Part shown: in pieces, positions 13,601 through 25,655 of the stretch
Numbering within the stretch: the stretch's first letter is position 1
How the letters are laid out: each line of letters opens with the position of its first letter
DNA from: Protopterus annectens
Lineage: Eukaryota; Chordata; Ceratodontiformes; Protopteridae
Assembly: GCF_019279795.1 (NCBI RefSeq)
Contig: NC_056748.1
Coordinates: 704,496,095 to 704,560,094, forward strand
DNA: 64,000 nucleotides
Reading direction: 5' to 3'
The notes under the pieces: model-generated
What the model saw: the letters and a program-made list of their open reading frames with translations, nothing else
Told to the model about the DNA's origin: nothing
Database searches by the model: none
Program-made: the position numbers and the translations under genes

Positions 13601-13690
13601 AGTCCTTCCCTTCCCTTATTTAATTGCAACCAAGATCTGTGGATGGGAAATCAGAAAATCACCCCTGGTCTGACACCTGGTCTGATAGAG
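10640..13690 (+). mobile_element. CR1-clade LINE copy with internal deletion and coding minisatellite
   Basis: The order along the plus strand is as expected for CR1, with gaps. ORF1 esterase-like part is at ~10680-11190, including SCLSGA, YDSVIVHV and an intact GVND motif near 11127. A jump removes the endonuclease N-terminus. The endonuclease C-terminus at ~11420-11560 has ILDLVLTNTG and SDHKAVSYKI. A 15-bp in-frame repeat follows at 11578-11832, then the linker and the RT region at ~12320-13110. RT motif C is ruined (FPDY in place of FADD). The C-terminal region continues to about 13670 (WKDRYVLQRIPIPWNRLPIR). Multiple stops and frameshifts make it non-functional. The usual CCTATGA tail is not visible. 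Confidence 0.85.
11578..11840. repeat. 15-bp coding minisatellite, 17 units, inside CR1 ORF2
   Basis: Seventeen tandem units of AACTACTTCAASGCA, each encoding NYFKA or NYFNA, followed by a partial unit. The K/N order is K NNN KK NN KK NN KK N KK, so most of the array is copies of a 60-bp KKNN block. The frame is preserved across the array: an ORF runs from 11488 to 11967, with SDHKAVSYKI upstream and NYLLLSDNLEN downstream. The position corresponds to the short linker after the endonuclease SDH motif, where the copy at 21470 has a single KNFSKTNY. Confidence 0.95.
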
Positions 13691-14790
13691 AGAATTAGCT
13701 GTTAAATCATGCCCTAATTAACTCACACCCCTTTAGAATAACCTCTAAGGCACAATAGCTTGCGGTCATTCAGGTTGCATGACTAGATTTATAAAAGCCC
13801 CAGTGCTCATTAGTCTAAACATTCACTACTCTCACTCGTTCTTTGATTTTTGGTCATGTTTGTATGTGTTATTTTATACGTCTTTATCTGTTTGTTTAGT
13901 GTCAGTCTTACTATGTCAAATGCATGAGATGTTTTTTTGTTTGGTTGTTTTTTATGCCACACTGCTTGCCAGTCACCATGCTTCCAAGGACTCACTGGCT
14001 CATTCATTTCTCTCTGGGGTGAAGGCTAATTGTGGGAGACCTTCATCCAGGCAGCCATCAAGGTTTTTGTTTTTTGGGCCTGACTCCCTCCCTCTGTGGC
14101 TGGTGTTCATGCGTGCAGGTTTATAGACCCACTATAGCTTCCTGTGGAGAACTGCATATTCAGATACTCGTCTTGTGAAGGCCACTTCGCACAAATATAG
14201 CTAGGTATAGCCAGGTGAAATGAATGCTGCCTTGGGTCTTTTCTACTGAAAAGAGGTCATTGCCCTAGCAGGACTAACCCAGTCAATAAACTGTAAATAA
14301 AAAATATGTGCATGTCCCAGGCCATATACAGCATGCCATACACCCCTCTTTCTAGCTGGTACTGGCATTGCAGCAGGCTTGACTGCCTCCATTGCCCCAT
14401 GGGTAAACAGGCATCAGCCTCTCACTTTCTCTTTTCTCTACATGGCTCATCTAATGTCAAAGCTGTTAATTGTAATCATGTGTCCATTTCTCTGTGCCAG
14501 GGAAACTGCACTGGGAGATCAATAGGTATTGGTAGGTACAAAACAGTCCATACTTAAAATAATTAAATATAGCATTGTTTATTGGGTGCCTTGATTTAAA
14601 ATTATAGCAGTTTGGTTATATTTGAAAACATGTTTCCTGTTTCTGAATGTTATCTTTGTTATATTTATATTTTTAAATGCAGTTTGCTTATTGTATTGCC
14701 CATCCCTGGAATGTGCTTAACTTTGTATATTGCACAGGTTATAAACATGTACTAAGCCTGAGATTGTATGAACTTGAACTTCCCATCCAT
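13691..14790. other. Unassigned sequence
   Basis: No supported gene. Reading frames up to 115 codons (for example 13779-14126) show no recognised domain and no coding-like pattern. Confidence 0.4.
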
Positions 14791-14794
14791 CCAG

Positions 14795-14872
14795 AAGTGC
14801 AGTGATTGCCAAGCTAGTATATATAAATAACAGAGGTGTATGGAATACAGTCCTCTATATTGGGGGATTCAA
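14795..14872 (+). mobile_element. Foldback family core, decayed copy
   Basis: GTGCAGTGATTGCCAAG, then CTAGTATATATAAATAACAG and AGGTGTATGGAAT follow the order and spacing of the family core (CTGTGTGATCTCGGAG, TTGGTATATATAATTAGCAG, AGGGTGTTGGGG at 56790). No paired arms were found. Confidence 0.4.
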
Positions 14873-15094
14873 AAGGTGGGACCCCCTGTATATATAAAAA
14901 AAGAATTATGAGATGGCATTTCAATAAGACTTGAGATTCACTGTATTGCTTTTCAAATGACTTTTTATTATTGCAGAAATCACAAGTATAGCTTTTGTAA
15001 TTACAATCTGGGGTCTAATAAAGGATGAGTCATTCAACGTGGATCGGTATGCAGGTAAATATGCTTGCAAGGCCAGAAACTGCAACAGAATATA

Positions 15095-15570
15095 TACATT
15101 AGGCTTATAATCGAGCAATGTCCTTCTCCCTAAACTAGAATATTGTCTTCCTGTACTCTCTTTACACATTGCTTATAACATTCAAAGACTTCAAGCCACT
15201 GAGAATAAAATTGCCAGATTTGCCCTATTTGCTCTTGCCTGTGTACTCCACTGCAATGCTTCAAGATTACCTACATTTGCTAGCCATTACTGATAGGTCT
15301 GCTTATCTTCTATGCATCATACTATATAAAATTTTAAATGATGGCTACTGCTTCCCTCTGAAAGGAAAGCTCCCAGTCAAGAAGCGATCCTACTCTCTAA
15401 GGAATCTTCTGAACTGGCTGCCACTTCTTTTCATGTTGCTAGTGCACAACACACTCTGGCAGAAGTCCTATTATTTTGTCTTCAAAAATGAATCCTTTTT
15501 TTTTTTTTTTTATCCTCTTGAATTGTTGGAAGAAATCCATTGGCTTTTCGATTGTAAACCATAACCCTGA
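15095..15570 (+). mobile_element. L2-like LINE, ORF2 C-terminal fragment
   Basis: Conceptual plus-strand translation with frameshifts gives RLQATENKIARFAL, then DRSAYLLCIILYKILND and VKKRSYSLRN. This is the post-RT C-terminal layout of Jockey-superfamily LINEs (a Q..ENKAAR-like block, then LY.I.H). It lacks the CR1 signature WRDRF..QRLP..WN, so it belongs to a second LINE family, possibly that at 16750-18900. No functional ORF. Confidence 0.5.
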
Positions 15571-16745
15571 ACATGCATGCTGTGATAAATGAGTGCTTAT
15601 TTTTGTAGTGGCTGTTGAATGCATTTTTATGTCACTAATGCTGTGCACTCAAGAAACATTTCAGATACAAGTATTTTTTTATATGGAAGAAAGCTGTTTG
15701 AGTGTTGTGTAAGCGAATCCAAAAAACAAGAATGCTGTTGAAATGTTGTGAAAGCACCCGTTGTATTTTAACATTGCTGATGAATCCTGCACTGTGCGAT
15801 ATGTTCTATATTTCAGACAAAAACAAAAATTCTTTCTAGGAAGCCATTAAAAAGCATGTTTATTTAAAATGAGAAAGATAATATGTTTCATAATTCGTAA
15901 TCTTTCATTTGTATACTGCTGAAGAAATTTTAGTGCCTACAAATGGCGGTGAAGAGCGACTAGTCGCAGTCAGGCAGAGGGATTCATTTTGTCACAGTAC
16001 CTTGTTTTTGGCTAACCCTTTGCTAACCCTCTTCAGAATATAAACCTTTATTAGTAAGTCCTGTCCTATTTATACCTTGTTACTTTTGCTTTATCCTTTT
16101 TTTAGCACTTACCTGTGCCATTCTGCCATATGAGTTTTCACTAACTTGCATTAAAATAGTTAATTTAGTTGACAGGGAAGCAATTAACATGTAAACTGCT
16201 ACACATGCTTAACCCAAAAACAGTATGTAAAAAACACTGGTAATTATTTCTCTAAAATGAAGCATTCAGCACTTACTGCTGTCTAAATTTTCATGTCCTT
16301 AAGTAGCAGGAAAGCCTAATACCTAACCTTCTCTTTCAAATACCAGACAAAAAGTAGGTTGCTTTTTTTCTCAAGCTCTCCTTCAAGAAGTAAGGAAGTA
16401 AAAAAATAAAACCAGAATTAGTAGTATCACAAAATGAAAATTTAGAAAGCGTGAGCTTTAACAGACAAGCAAGACTTCTTTTGCTTTAACTCTCTGTACT
16501 TGCATTGTACAGTAACTATTAATAATAAATTAAGTTTACAGACTTTAAATATGAATCACTCTGGAGCCTACTAACCTCTAAATATGCCAGAGAACTTAAA
16601 TGCAAACAGCAAATCTAAATTGTAGAGAAAACAAATAATAAAAAACAGTTAGCAATGACAAACTTAATTAGTAATTAATAAACACTTCAAACAACAAATG
16701 TAACTCATCTGCCAGCTTATTACAAGTTTTGTGTTGTTTGCAAAG
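15571..16745. other. Unassigned AT-rich sequence
   Basis: No coding, RNA or repeat feature recognised. May include decayed L2-like LINE sequence between the fragments on either side. Confidence 0.35.
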
Positions 16746-16749
16746 AAGC

Positions 16750-18900
16750 AATCAAAGCGTAACCTTTAATACAAGTAGTTAAAGAACTAAAAACTGACCC
16801 ACATGTTGGTCCTGACAATCTTCTCCCATGGTCCTTATTCCTCTGTAAGGACCTCATAGTCTCACCTGTCTTCACATTTATAATCTCTACCTAACTCAAA
16901 ACATAGTGCCTTATATCTAGAAAATAGGCATTGTTAAACCCCTCCCCCAAAAAACTAAGCCATCCCGCATCACTGACATCAATCCCATTTATGTTCTTTC
17001 CATACTTGTTAAAATGCTTGAAACTTAGTTTACAATCACCCCACTAATTACATCTCCCAATATCATCTTATGTCCTCAAAACTACATGGCTTTTGAATTG
17101 GTAGAAGCCCTTCTACAGCATTCTGGACACTTGCTAACATCCGCCTGGTTATGGACAAAGACCTCCTAATTGGAGACACTTTTATTGACCTTACCAGAGC
17201 TTTCAATGTGGTTGACCAGAACACTCTGTTAGATCACTTGAATGGAACTGCAATTAGCCTAGATAAAGTTCTCTGGTTTAAAAATTATCTTTCCTATTGG
17301 TACTGCTCTCTTCAGTTTCAGAGCATCATCTCTCACCATGTCATCATTCACTCAAACCTGACCTCCTAAGCCATACATCAACAACTACATGCCAACTTCC
17401 TTTCTCTTATCAAATGGCTTAATAACAAAAAGCTAATGCTAAGTATTTCTAAAACTAAAGCAATTCTGTATTGTGCCTCTCATAAACAGCAAAAAAAAAA
17501 AACCTCTCAGTCACTTCTTATCCATGACCATGCTGACAACCTCATTCATCAAGTTTTTTTCCTTCAAATACTTTGATATGTGGCTTGATCCCATGCTGAA
17601 CTTTCACCTTCCCCTAGAACAAATATGGAAGAAAAAGAATTCCTTCCTATTTTATTCCTATAAAATTTCCCCCTTTCTCTCCAAACCAACCAGGAATGCC
17701 TCAAGCAAAGGCATTCTACAAGTACAGCTTGAATATGGACCTCCACTAGTTTCAGCAGCATCCAAAAAAACTCCTCCACTAACCAAACTATAAGTAACTC
17801 TATCTGCGATTTCATTACCCTCTCCCATAGAAATGAGTATCATTGTATCATGCTTAATAAAGCTCACTACCTGTCTAGCAAAGTGCCAACCTGCTTCCTG
17901 GATCCCAACTCTACAAGCTTCACAAAGAACACTCCTGCCCTTCCTTTTCCTCCAGCCTCTTCAGATAACCCACCCCCCCCAATAAAAATCTAAGAAGTCT
18001 TACCCACTCTGGTTTACTTCTGCAGTGTCCCAGAATCAGACTGCATTGCACTAACCGTGCATTGTCCATCCTAGGCCCCAAACTCTGCGATTCCCTCCCT
18101 GCTAATATTAAAGACCTCACCTTATACCCCTCATTCCATGCTCAGCGTAAAGATCATATTAAGTCCAAATCAGTTTGCAAATACTATCCCTCCGGGCACA
18201 TCACCTAGTCCTCTCCTCTCCCCTTCACCAGTCAGGCACCTTTGTCTTCCTCACATTAGTTCCCTGAACTAACATGTGACATCTCTTCCGCATTGTATTT
18301 AAATAGTTAATTTCTGTCTCTTTTCCTTACATTTGCTGTCTTTTAAACTCTGTGCTCTATTCCTTCACTTTCCTCCTCTTCTTCGTCTCTCTCTTCCATC
18401 CTTACAATAACAATACCTTCCTATTGACAGTTGTACTGTGTACTTCCATATTAATTCAAGAAAACTCTCAAAAGGTACCTTAATAGCACGTGGATTTGCC
18501 TCTGTAATCATCCCACATGAACCACCCCCTTTCTCTATCTCTGTCCTCTCTATTTCTCCCTTCCCTACCATAACTCACTTAACTGCTCTGCATTGTACAA
18601 TTACCGTCTGAAGATAACCCAGTGTGTTATGTAAATTCATTCAAATGTTTTATTGCATATTTCTTTGCTATGTTTTTTCTTCGATGCTATAATGCCTCTT
18701 ACTATATTGTACTGCAGAGCTTTATCTACATTTGCTTAACTGTTTTATTGTAAACTTTTCACTGTATTCATCTTCAGGTTTGTAAATGTTCTTACTTCCT
18801 TCTACTGTGGAGCTTTTCCTCCCTGGGTCTCCACTGAAAAAGGGATTTTTTTGCTCAGATGGACTATCCCGGTTAACAAATGTCAAATAAATAAATAATT
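16750..18900 (+). mobile_element. L2-like LINE, RT to 3' tail
   Basis: Second LINE family. The RT N-terminal part near 16790-17050 reads DPHVGPDNLLPW, then GIVKPLPQKTKPSRITDINP and LSILVKMLET. Motif A near 17180 reads FIDLTRAFNVVDQNTLLDHL, with DKVLWFKNYLSYW after it (WF..YL spacing as in L2). Post-RT sequence includes LNNKKLMLSISKTKAILY and FKYFDMWLDPMLNFHL. The 3' UTR ends CTCCACTGAAAAAGGG, GGACTATCCCGGTTAACAAA and (AAAT)n at 18890. Many stops. L2 clade is assigned by motif spacing only and needs a profile search. Confidence 0.65.
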
Positions 18901-18949
18901 ATAACTACTGTTATTAATTCATTACCATTTTCACAGAACTTTTTATTTG

Positions 18950-19088
18950 TATTCATAATACTTTTTGTTAACTTGCTTGTTTACTGTCATTTATATTTGT
19001 CCAGCCTGACACTGAAACAAAAGTCCATTTGGTTCAGTGCTCTACCCTAGTAACCAAATAGAATAAAAATAAATAAATACATAAATAG
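18950..19088 (+). mobile_element. LINE-tail-like sequence ending in (AAAT)n
   Basis: CACTGAAACAAAAGTCCATTTG and ACCAAATAGAATAAAAATAAATA resemble a diverged repeat of the 3' tail directly upstream at 18805-18900. Confidence 0.35.
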
Positions 19089-19697
19089 GGCTGTGCACAG
19101 TGGTGACTGGTGACTTCAAAGCAAAGGGGATGGACTACAGGAAGCAACTAAATGGGTGGGGCTAAGTGAAATGGGCTGGAACTCTATTACTGCAGGTCAC
19201 TGACATTTACCTGTGATCAGACAACAGATACGGCCATTCACTTTCATCCACAGACTGCTTCAGTGAGTACATTTTTATTACTTCAGCTTTACTAACTATA
19301 TGCACATCATTTGTTTGTTCTGTAGTCCACAAGGCCAGCCTTAGGCGAAATGGAGCACTAGATAAAAAACATCAAGTAGATCAGGCTCCCCTGATGCACA
19401 TTAGTCTACCCCACCCTCCACCCACCCCCGCAATTCTCCACTGCTTATCCCGAGTTTTCCTTGAATTTGGAATTCATCTTCTCAGCTCACTGCTGTCAGA
19501 ATAAAGGGAGTAACACCCTGCATCACCTCCACATGCATTTCAACCTCTTATCTCAAGAATCAAGGGAAAAACTAAAAAGAAATGATGGACAAGGCAGTTA
19601 TTGCTTTTAGATAGTTAGAAACTTATTAGAGTAACACGCTATGCATTAGTATGTTTTCTGAATGCTATTAAGTTTGAAATTCAAATATCCGTTATCA

Positions 19698-19815
19698 TTA
19701 TTTGGCTGCCCTTGGGGATCATTTTAAGTCTAATAAAATTCTCTTTCCAATGGTGAGAATCAAACTCTGTAGCATGTGTCTATAAGGTAAACACCTTAAG
19801 CATTGTACCCTTGAC
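19698..19815 (-). mobile_element. CR1-tailed tRNA-derived SINE, copy 1
   Basis: The minus strand reads GGTACAATGCTTAAGGTGTT (A-box-like), GAGTTTGATTCTCACC (B-box-like) and then AGACTTAAAATGATCCCCAAG, the start of the CR1-related tail. The terminal CCTATGA repeat is lost. Confidence 0.65.
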
Positions 19816-20187
19816 CTTGATTTATTGGCAAAATCTTAAGCTTTATGAAGGACAGACCAAATTATTATGAAAAAAACATTATAGATACATTTTGTCAAAT
19901 TGTGGAAAGTTGAGAACATCTTTGAACCCCCTCGTGCAAATACAGATGTGACCATCAATTACAACAACTTGCATGACTGTAACTCTTTATCTCAAATCAT
20001 TTATTGCAGTCAAATGAGTGAATAAATTCATAATTAGCTGCCACAAATTAATTTATTTTGCTCCTCACTAATGTCAGACTACAATATTTAACACACTGCA
20101 CCTCCTTCCTCCAAATACCTCTGAACAACTTAGTTTAAGAATCAAGGAGAAAGTTAAATAAAAATTGAGGCAAAGAACCAATATAGC
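19816..20187. other. Unassigned sequence
   Basis: AT-rich, no recognised feature. Confidence 0.35.
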
Positions 20188-20189
20188 AG

Positions 20190-20247
20190 GCAGATGGCAC
20201 AAAGGGCTAAGGCACTAAGTTGTACTTCTCATGGTGCAGGGTTTAAT
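20190..20247 (+). mobile_element. SINE tRNA-like head fragment abutting CR1
   Basis: GGCACAAAGGGCTAAGGCAC, CTTCTCATGGTGCAGGG and TTTAATT match the head of the CR1-tailed SINEs (A box, then B box region). It stops exactly where CR1 ORF1 sequence begins. Confidence 0.5.
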
Positions 20248-23200
20248 TATGTCCTGGTCATAGGTGACTCTATAATGAGAAACACAGATGTCCCACTCAG
20301 AAGGCCGGACAAGGAGAGAGGTCGCAGTCAGTTGCCTGTCAAAAGCCAGGATCCATCAAATCACACACTCACTCAAGTCACTCAACAATTACCGTTACGA
20401 CTCTGTCCTAGTACATGTTGAGGCAAATGACTTGAGATGTAACTCTCTGGACTATATGAAAAGAGACATGATTGAACCATGAGATCATGTGTCCCAGGCA
20501 AATATGTCCATAGCCCTAAGCAGCCTTCTACCTTCACCTAGACTGATGCCACAATATAGACAAAAAAAATATTGGCTTCAACAATTGGCTTAGCTTCTGG
20601 TGTCAGTCCAGGAGGATGCAGTATCTGTAAGCCTGGAAAGAGATTGTTGACAGACCACGCTGCTTTACCAGAGATGGTCTTCACCTGTTTGTTCTAGGCT
20701 TTCGTATACTGACAAGGGCACTTGCCTCCCCCCTAGTGCCTTTTTTTAGGCAATGTCAAAACAACAAAATTTCTGATATAAAAAAATCCACTTGACACAA
20801 ACTCAGGGTTATGCTTCTTAATGCTAGGACCGTAAATGTGAAACTGCACTCCCTGGAAGAACTCCTCACCTTGTAAGATGCTGACATCTATGCAGTCCCT
20901 GAGACATGGTTCAAGGCCATAGAGAGCATCCCAGCTGTGCAAAGGTACTATGTGTTCCACATTTTTCAGATCCCAAAACAAGCATAAAAGAACCAAAGGT
21001 TGAGGTGTATCCAACTTCATTAAAGCCAAATATACCTTGAGACTGGTTAAACACTGTGACTCTCTTGAGCTAATCCAGGTCCAACTAACTATAGATAAAA
21101 TACCCTACCACATCATTACTGGCTACAAGTCCCTCCACATAAACCAAGAGAAGCACGCCGCCTACCTGGACTTACTAGAGTCGCTCACTATACAGCCAAA
21201 CTCTTTGGTCATGGGAGAATTCATCTGTCCTTCCATCTACTGGGCAACATACACAAGCACAAACATGCTTGCCCTGAAGTTCCTGGACTTTGTCAATACA
21301 AATGCCCTGGGACAGCTAGTCCACACCCCCCTCAAGGGGCTCAAATATCATACTCACTAACATGGGGGGGTCACTGCACTACCCCCTATATGTTGTCCTC
21401 CCTGGTAAGATCAGACCATAAATATGTATCATTCAAAGTAACACTCAGACCTGACATCCCCACAGGAGCAAAAAAATTTAAAAATTTCTCCAAAACAAAC
21501 TACCAAGCCTACTAGGTGATGATATAAAAAGTTTCAACCCCCCTGCTAACACAGCCAACAATGACTTCTATGCAGAGGAGTACATATATGCCCTGTATAA
21601 CCACCTAAACAACTGAATAGACTCGGCTGTACCTGACTGGATCAAAACCAGGTATTCCTGAAAAAAAAAACAGTCCAAGAACAAGATGAACTTACTCAGC
21701 AGAAGAAGAATACCCACCACAGCTTGAATAAGCAAATCAGACATCTTGTAACATTCTCTATAGCTAGTTACAAAGCAAAATTAGCATCCCTAGCTGAGGA
21801 TAATCATAAGACATTCTTTAGCTACATCCAGAATCTAAAATGGAACATCTAGCTATGTGCCAAACTTATAGTGGATGGTACCTCTCATACTGAACTTGAG
21901 CAAATTGTCAATCTGTTAGCTGACAGATTTGGTACAAACTTCATCCCCCTGTCCCCACCAGTTATATCCCAAAGCATACCTGACACCAGTCCTCTACCTA
22001 GTATCTCCAAAAAGCAGGTCATATCCACGCTCTCCAAGGCCAAAAACATGACCTCTATGGACCAGATAACATCCCAGACTGCTTACAATCTAAAACAAGA
22101 CCTAGCAAAACTGCATGGCACTCTCTTTAACCTCAGCCTGAGCACTGGTTTTGTTCCAGCAAAGTGGAGAACAGCAACAGTAATTCCCTTGCACAAAGGG
22201 GGTCCAACAACCGACTCTAGGAACTATAGACCCTTAAGTCTAACCAGCCTTATCTGCAAGGATATGGAAAGAATCATCATGGACCTTATAAACTAGGATA
22301 TAGGCAACCTGCAAACTCTTGACCTGACCCAGTTTGTCTTCGTTAAGGGTAGACCATGCCTATTGAACCTTGTGGACTTCTTTGAGAATACCACCAAAGT
22401 CCTGGATGAAGGCAGAACAGTACATGCTGCCTATCTTGACTTGGCCAGAGCTGTTGACACAATCCCCCAATCAGGTATCATTGAGAAACTCTCTCAGCTG
22501 GGGATTAACCCATCTGTCACTAGATGGGCAGCCAAAACACATACTATCAAAGATGGGATTCCACCTCTACCAGTAGATCAGTTACCAGTGGGATACCACA
22601 AGGATCTAAGCTGGGGTCTCTACTGTTTAGAATTTATTTCTCGGAAGTCCAGGCAAAAGTAGACGGCATGTGGCTTACCAGAGTTACAGATGATTGCAAA
22701 CTGGTTGTAATCACTGAGTCCCAAAACAATGTTAACATATTAGAAACAGGATTAACACAGACAAATGATTGGTGCCAAAGCCACAGACTAAAACGGAATG
22801 CACAGACATGAATTATTATCTCCTTTGGCAAAGAGGAAGTCCATGCAAATTACAATACTGGCAGCAACCCCCCCCCCCCCACACTGTGCAGCAACTCATC
22901 CCAAATGGACACAAACCGCATCCCCTTCAAATGATACCACTGAGTATCCAGCAGTCCAAGACCACTTATAGCTCCACAACTCAAATAGTCTAGTGATCTG
23001 TAGGACCAGAAGTCTGAATCTGCTTCAGCAAGTAAACAAATCATGGTGGAGAGACAGATTCATTATGCAGTGACTACCTCTTCTATGGAACAAACTTTCA
23101 GTCAAGATCTAGCAATGTCACAAACTGTCTTCCTTTAAAAAGGAGTTAGACAATTAGGCTGGTTTTCACAAATTCACATCTGGCATGACTAGGCTTTCTT

Positions 23201-23290
23201 TCCTGACATACGGCCCGAGAGTGGGTACAGACAAGAAAGTAATGGACACATGGCCTAGTTGCCTATATGATTTACGACTGTAAATTACCC
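20248..23290 (+). mobile_element. CR1-clade LINE, near full-length relic
   Basis: All CR1 modules occur in order. ORF1 esterase-like: VLVIGDSIMRNTDVPL at 20250 and DSVLVHVEANDLRCN near 20400. Endonuclease ~20760-21450: LLNARTVNVKLHSLEEL, then VPETWFKAIESIPAVQRY, GEFICPSIYW where GDFN is expected, and SDHKYVSFKV. Linker to 21880. RT 21880-22830: HKGGPTTDSRNYRPLSLTSL, AYLDLARAVDTI (motif A), SGIPQGSKLGSLLFRIYF and VTDD in place of FADD. C-terminal region with WWRDRFIMQ and LPLLWNKL to ~23170. A poly-C run of about 11 sits at 22871. Stops and frameshifts are throughout. The 3' end is indistinct. Confidence 0.85.
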
Positions 23291-23776
23291 TCCACTAGGT
23301 ACCTTATAACTAGGCATAGTGTTACAAAGAAATAAATGTCCAACTACTTATCTATGGGGCAACATATACTGATGTTCTTTCCGCCTTGCTTTGTACTTCT
23401 CCTCAGTGCTACAAGATTTATGCTGTACTTTTCCTATGAACCTTTACTTTTCAGTTATTCCCTCCTGCTGCTCAAAGTCCATTTGCTTTGCCATTTTTCT
23501 TCTTTGTTCCCTTATGGTCACTGTTGTACAAATGTACTCCTCAGAAAAGTTTACTTGTGTACATTGCAGGAGCACAACAAAAACTAGTACAACACTTTGT
23601 GCAGTGATTGTCAAGAACCTTTTTAAACCACCTTCTGTTTTCACCTGCATGTTACCTGATGCAAATTTAGTAAGACGATTAATCGCAGCTTTGACTTTTT
23701 CACATATGCAAACATGCATCACCTCTCCTCTCTTTAGGATGGGTACAGTAGGACAGTTCACTTTATGTCATGTTAA

Positions 23777-23916
23777 GGTGGGAGGGTTGGCACAATTGTT
23801 AGGGTATTTACCTACCTGATACAAGGTACAGGGTTTGACTCTCACCTTTGAGGGAAATTGGCTAGGCTTAAAATAGCCCACAAGGGCAGCTAGCCTGGCA
23901 CTTAACTATGAACCTG
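23777..23916 (+). mobile_element. CR1-tailed tRNA-derived SINE, copy 2
   Basis: Head GGTGGGAGGGTTGGCACAAT, B-box-like CAGGGTTTGACTCTCACC, body TTGGCTAGGCTTAAAATAGC and tail GCTAGCCTGGCACTTAACTATGAACCTG. The tail matches the 3' ends of CR1 copies in this window. Confidence 0.75.
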
Positions 23917-25324
23917 TCTTTCTGTCATGTGTTTGAAAGTTACTTTTTGTTAGAGCATCACCTAGGCAGTGAAGTATTATCTTTGACAAGACATATAGTG
24001 GTAAGCAGCAGACAGTGTATGTTTGAAATTACTCTGGGTGTAAAAGAAGTTAAGAGGCAGCTTCTATTAAATCACTGAAATCACTCAATGCAAATCAAAA
24101 TAGCAGCTTCAAAGTCAGTGCATATTTCTCACCCCACACTACATCACATGCTAACAGTTGCAAAAGACAACCTTTAATTAATAGAATTTTGTGTTGGACT
24201 TCTAACCAATCAGCAGTCAGCTAGCAGTGTCAATGATGGTGCATGGCAATATGATCTGCCTTACACTGTGAATGGCCTTACCTTTGAGAGGTGATATTTT
24301 TAATGTAATACTGAAGTAAGACTGTCCTCTCCTGCACCTTTAGTAAGGAACCCATTAAAACGATGAACTTCAAATCAATGTATATGAAGGGGCTGAAATT
24401 TCACAGCCAATAGCAGGTCAGCCACCATCTGAGTCCACTTGAGCATGCTTCTAATGCAGCTAGCGATCCGGGATAGGTCAGTATAACCTCCATCTGGCCA
24501 GTTCTCCTTTCTAGTATTCCGTTTTCCCTTAATCCTTTAGTTGGAGATGCCTTAACTTTCCTCATCCCCCAACCTTCCAAGGATTAATTGCCCAACTCCC
24601 TGACTCTAATCTCACCAGTTACTGTTTTCAAAGGAAATCACTGCTGGTGTGGTTTCTAAGTGTTCACCAGTAGTATTTCTTTCATTTGGGAGATTTTTAT
24701 ATTCTTCATTTTTGTGTGATCATGGATTTGCATTTATAAGTTGAGTGTGGGTGGCTTGGCATTATAAAGGACGTGTAAGGGGCACTTACATTTGAGTTTA
24801 TTTGGTAAGTTGAATCCCAAACAGTTTAACTTGGTGAATCCTCAGTAAACTAACCATCTGGAATCAGTAAGTAAGGCTTCAGGCTTCATTGGGACACAAA
24901 ATGTAATAAAATGTGGTAAAAGTTTTTGATGATTTTACCACAGGAATACCACAACCCCCCCCCCTTTCATTCCATCTTGGGGATAATACTAGCACTCTTC
25001 AGTTTCTGTGCATCCATGTCTGCTTTAAGCTTGTCTACACGTGACACTGCGCAAGACTTGCAATATTTTGAAATACTGTTTTGATGAGGTTCAGTTCTTG
25101 CTCTTCTCCTATTTAAATTTCCAGCTCAATCTATAAAATTGTGGTGTTATTCTGATAGCAGTTGTTTCTGATTTTCTTCCATACTACTGTTACCAACATT
25201 TTGAAAAGGCACATTTCACAACCTACTGTAATGCATTAGAGTAGAATTTTTCTTAACCATTCTCATCCAAGCAATAATGCATCCCCCTATTTCAATTACA
25301 AATAAGTCAAGCAATGTGTGAAAA

Positions 25325-25325
<1 letters not shown>
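23917..25325. other. Unassigned sequence
   Basis: No gene or confident repeat; contains a C-run at 24955-24965. Confidence 0.35.

Positions 25326-25655
<330 letters not shown>

Noticed and set aside
13779-14126. Possible host coding exon (115 codons)
   Set aside because: No recognised domain, low-complexity composition, no convincing splice context or overlapping repeat-free conservation evidence.
22871-22881. Poly-C tract as a possible functional signal
   Set aside because: Short homopolymer within a decayed LINE; similar C-runs occur at 24955, 28078, 37050 and 51608 with no shared context.
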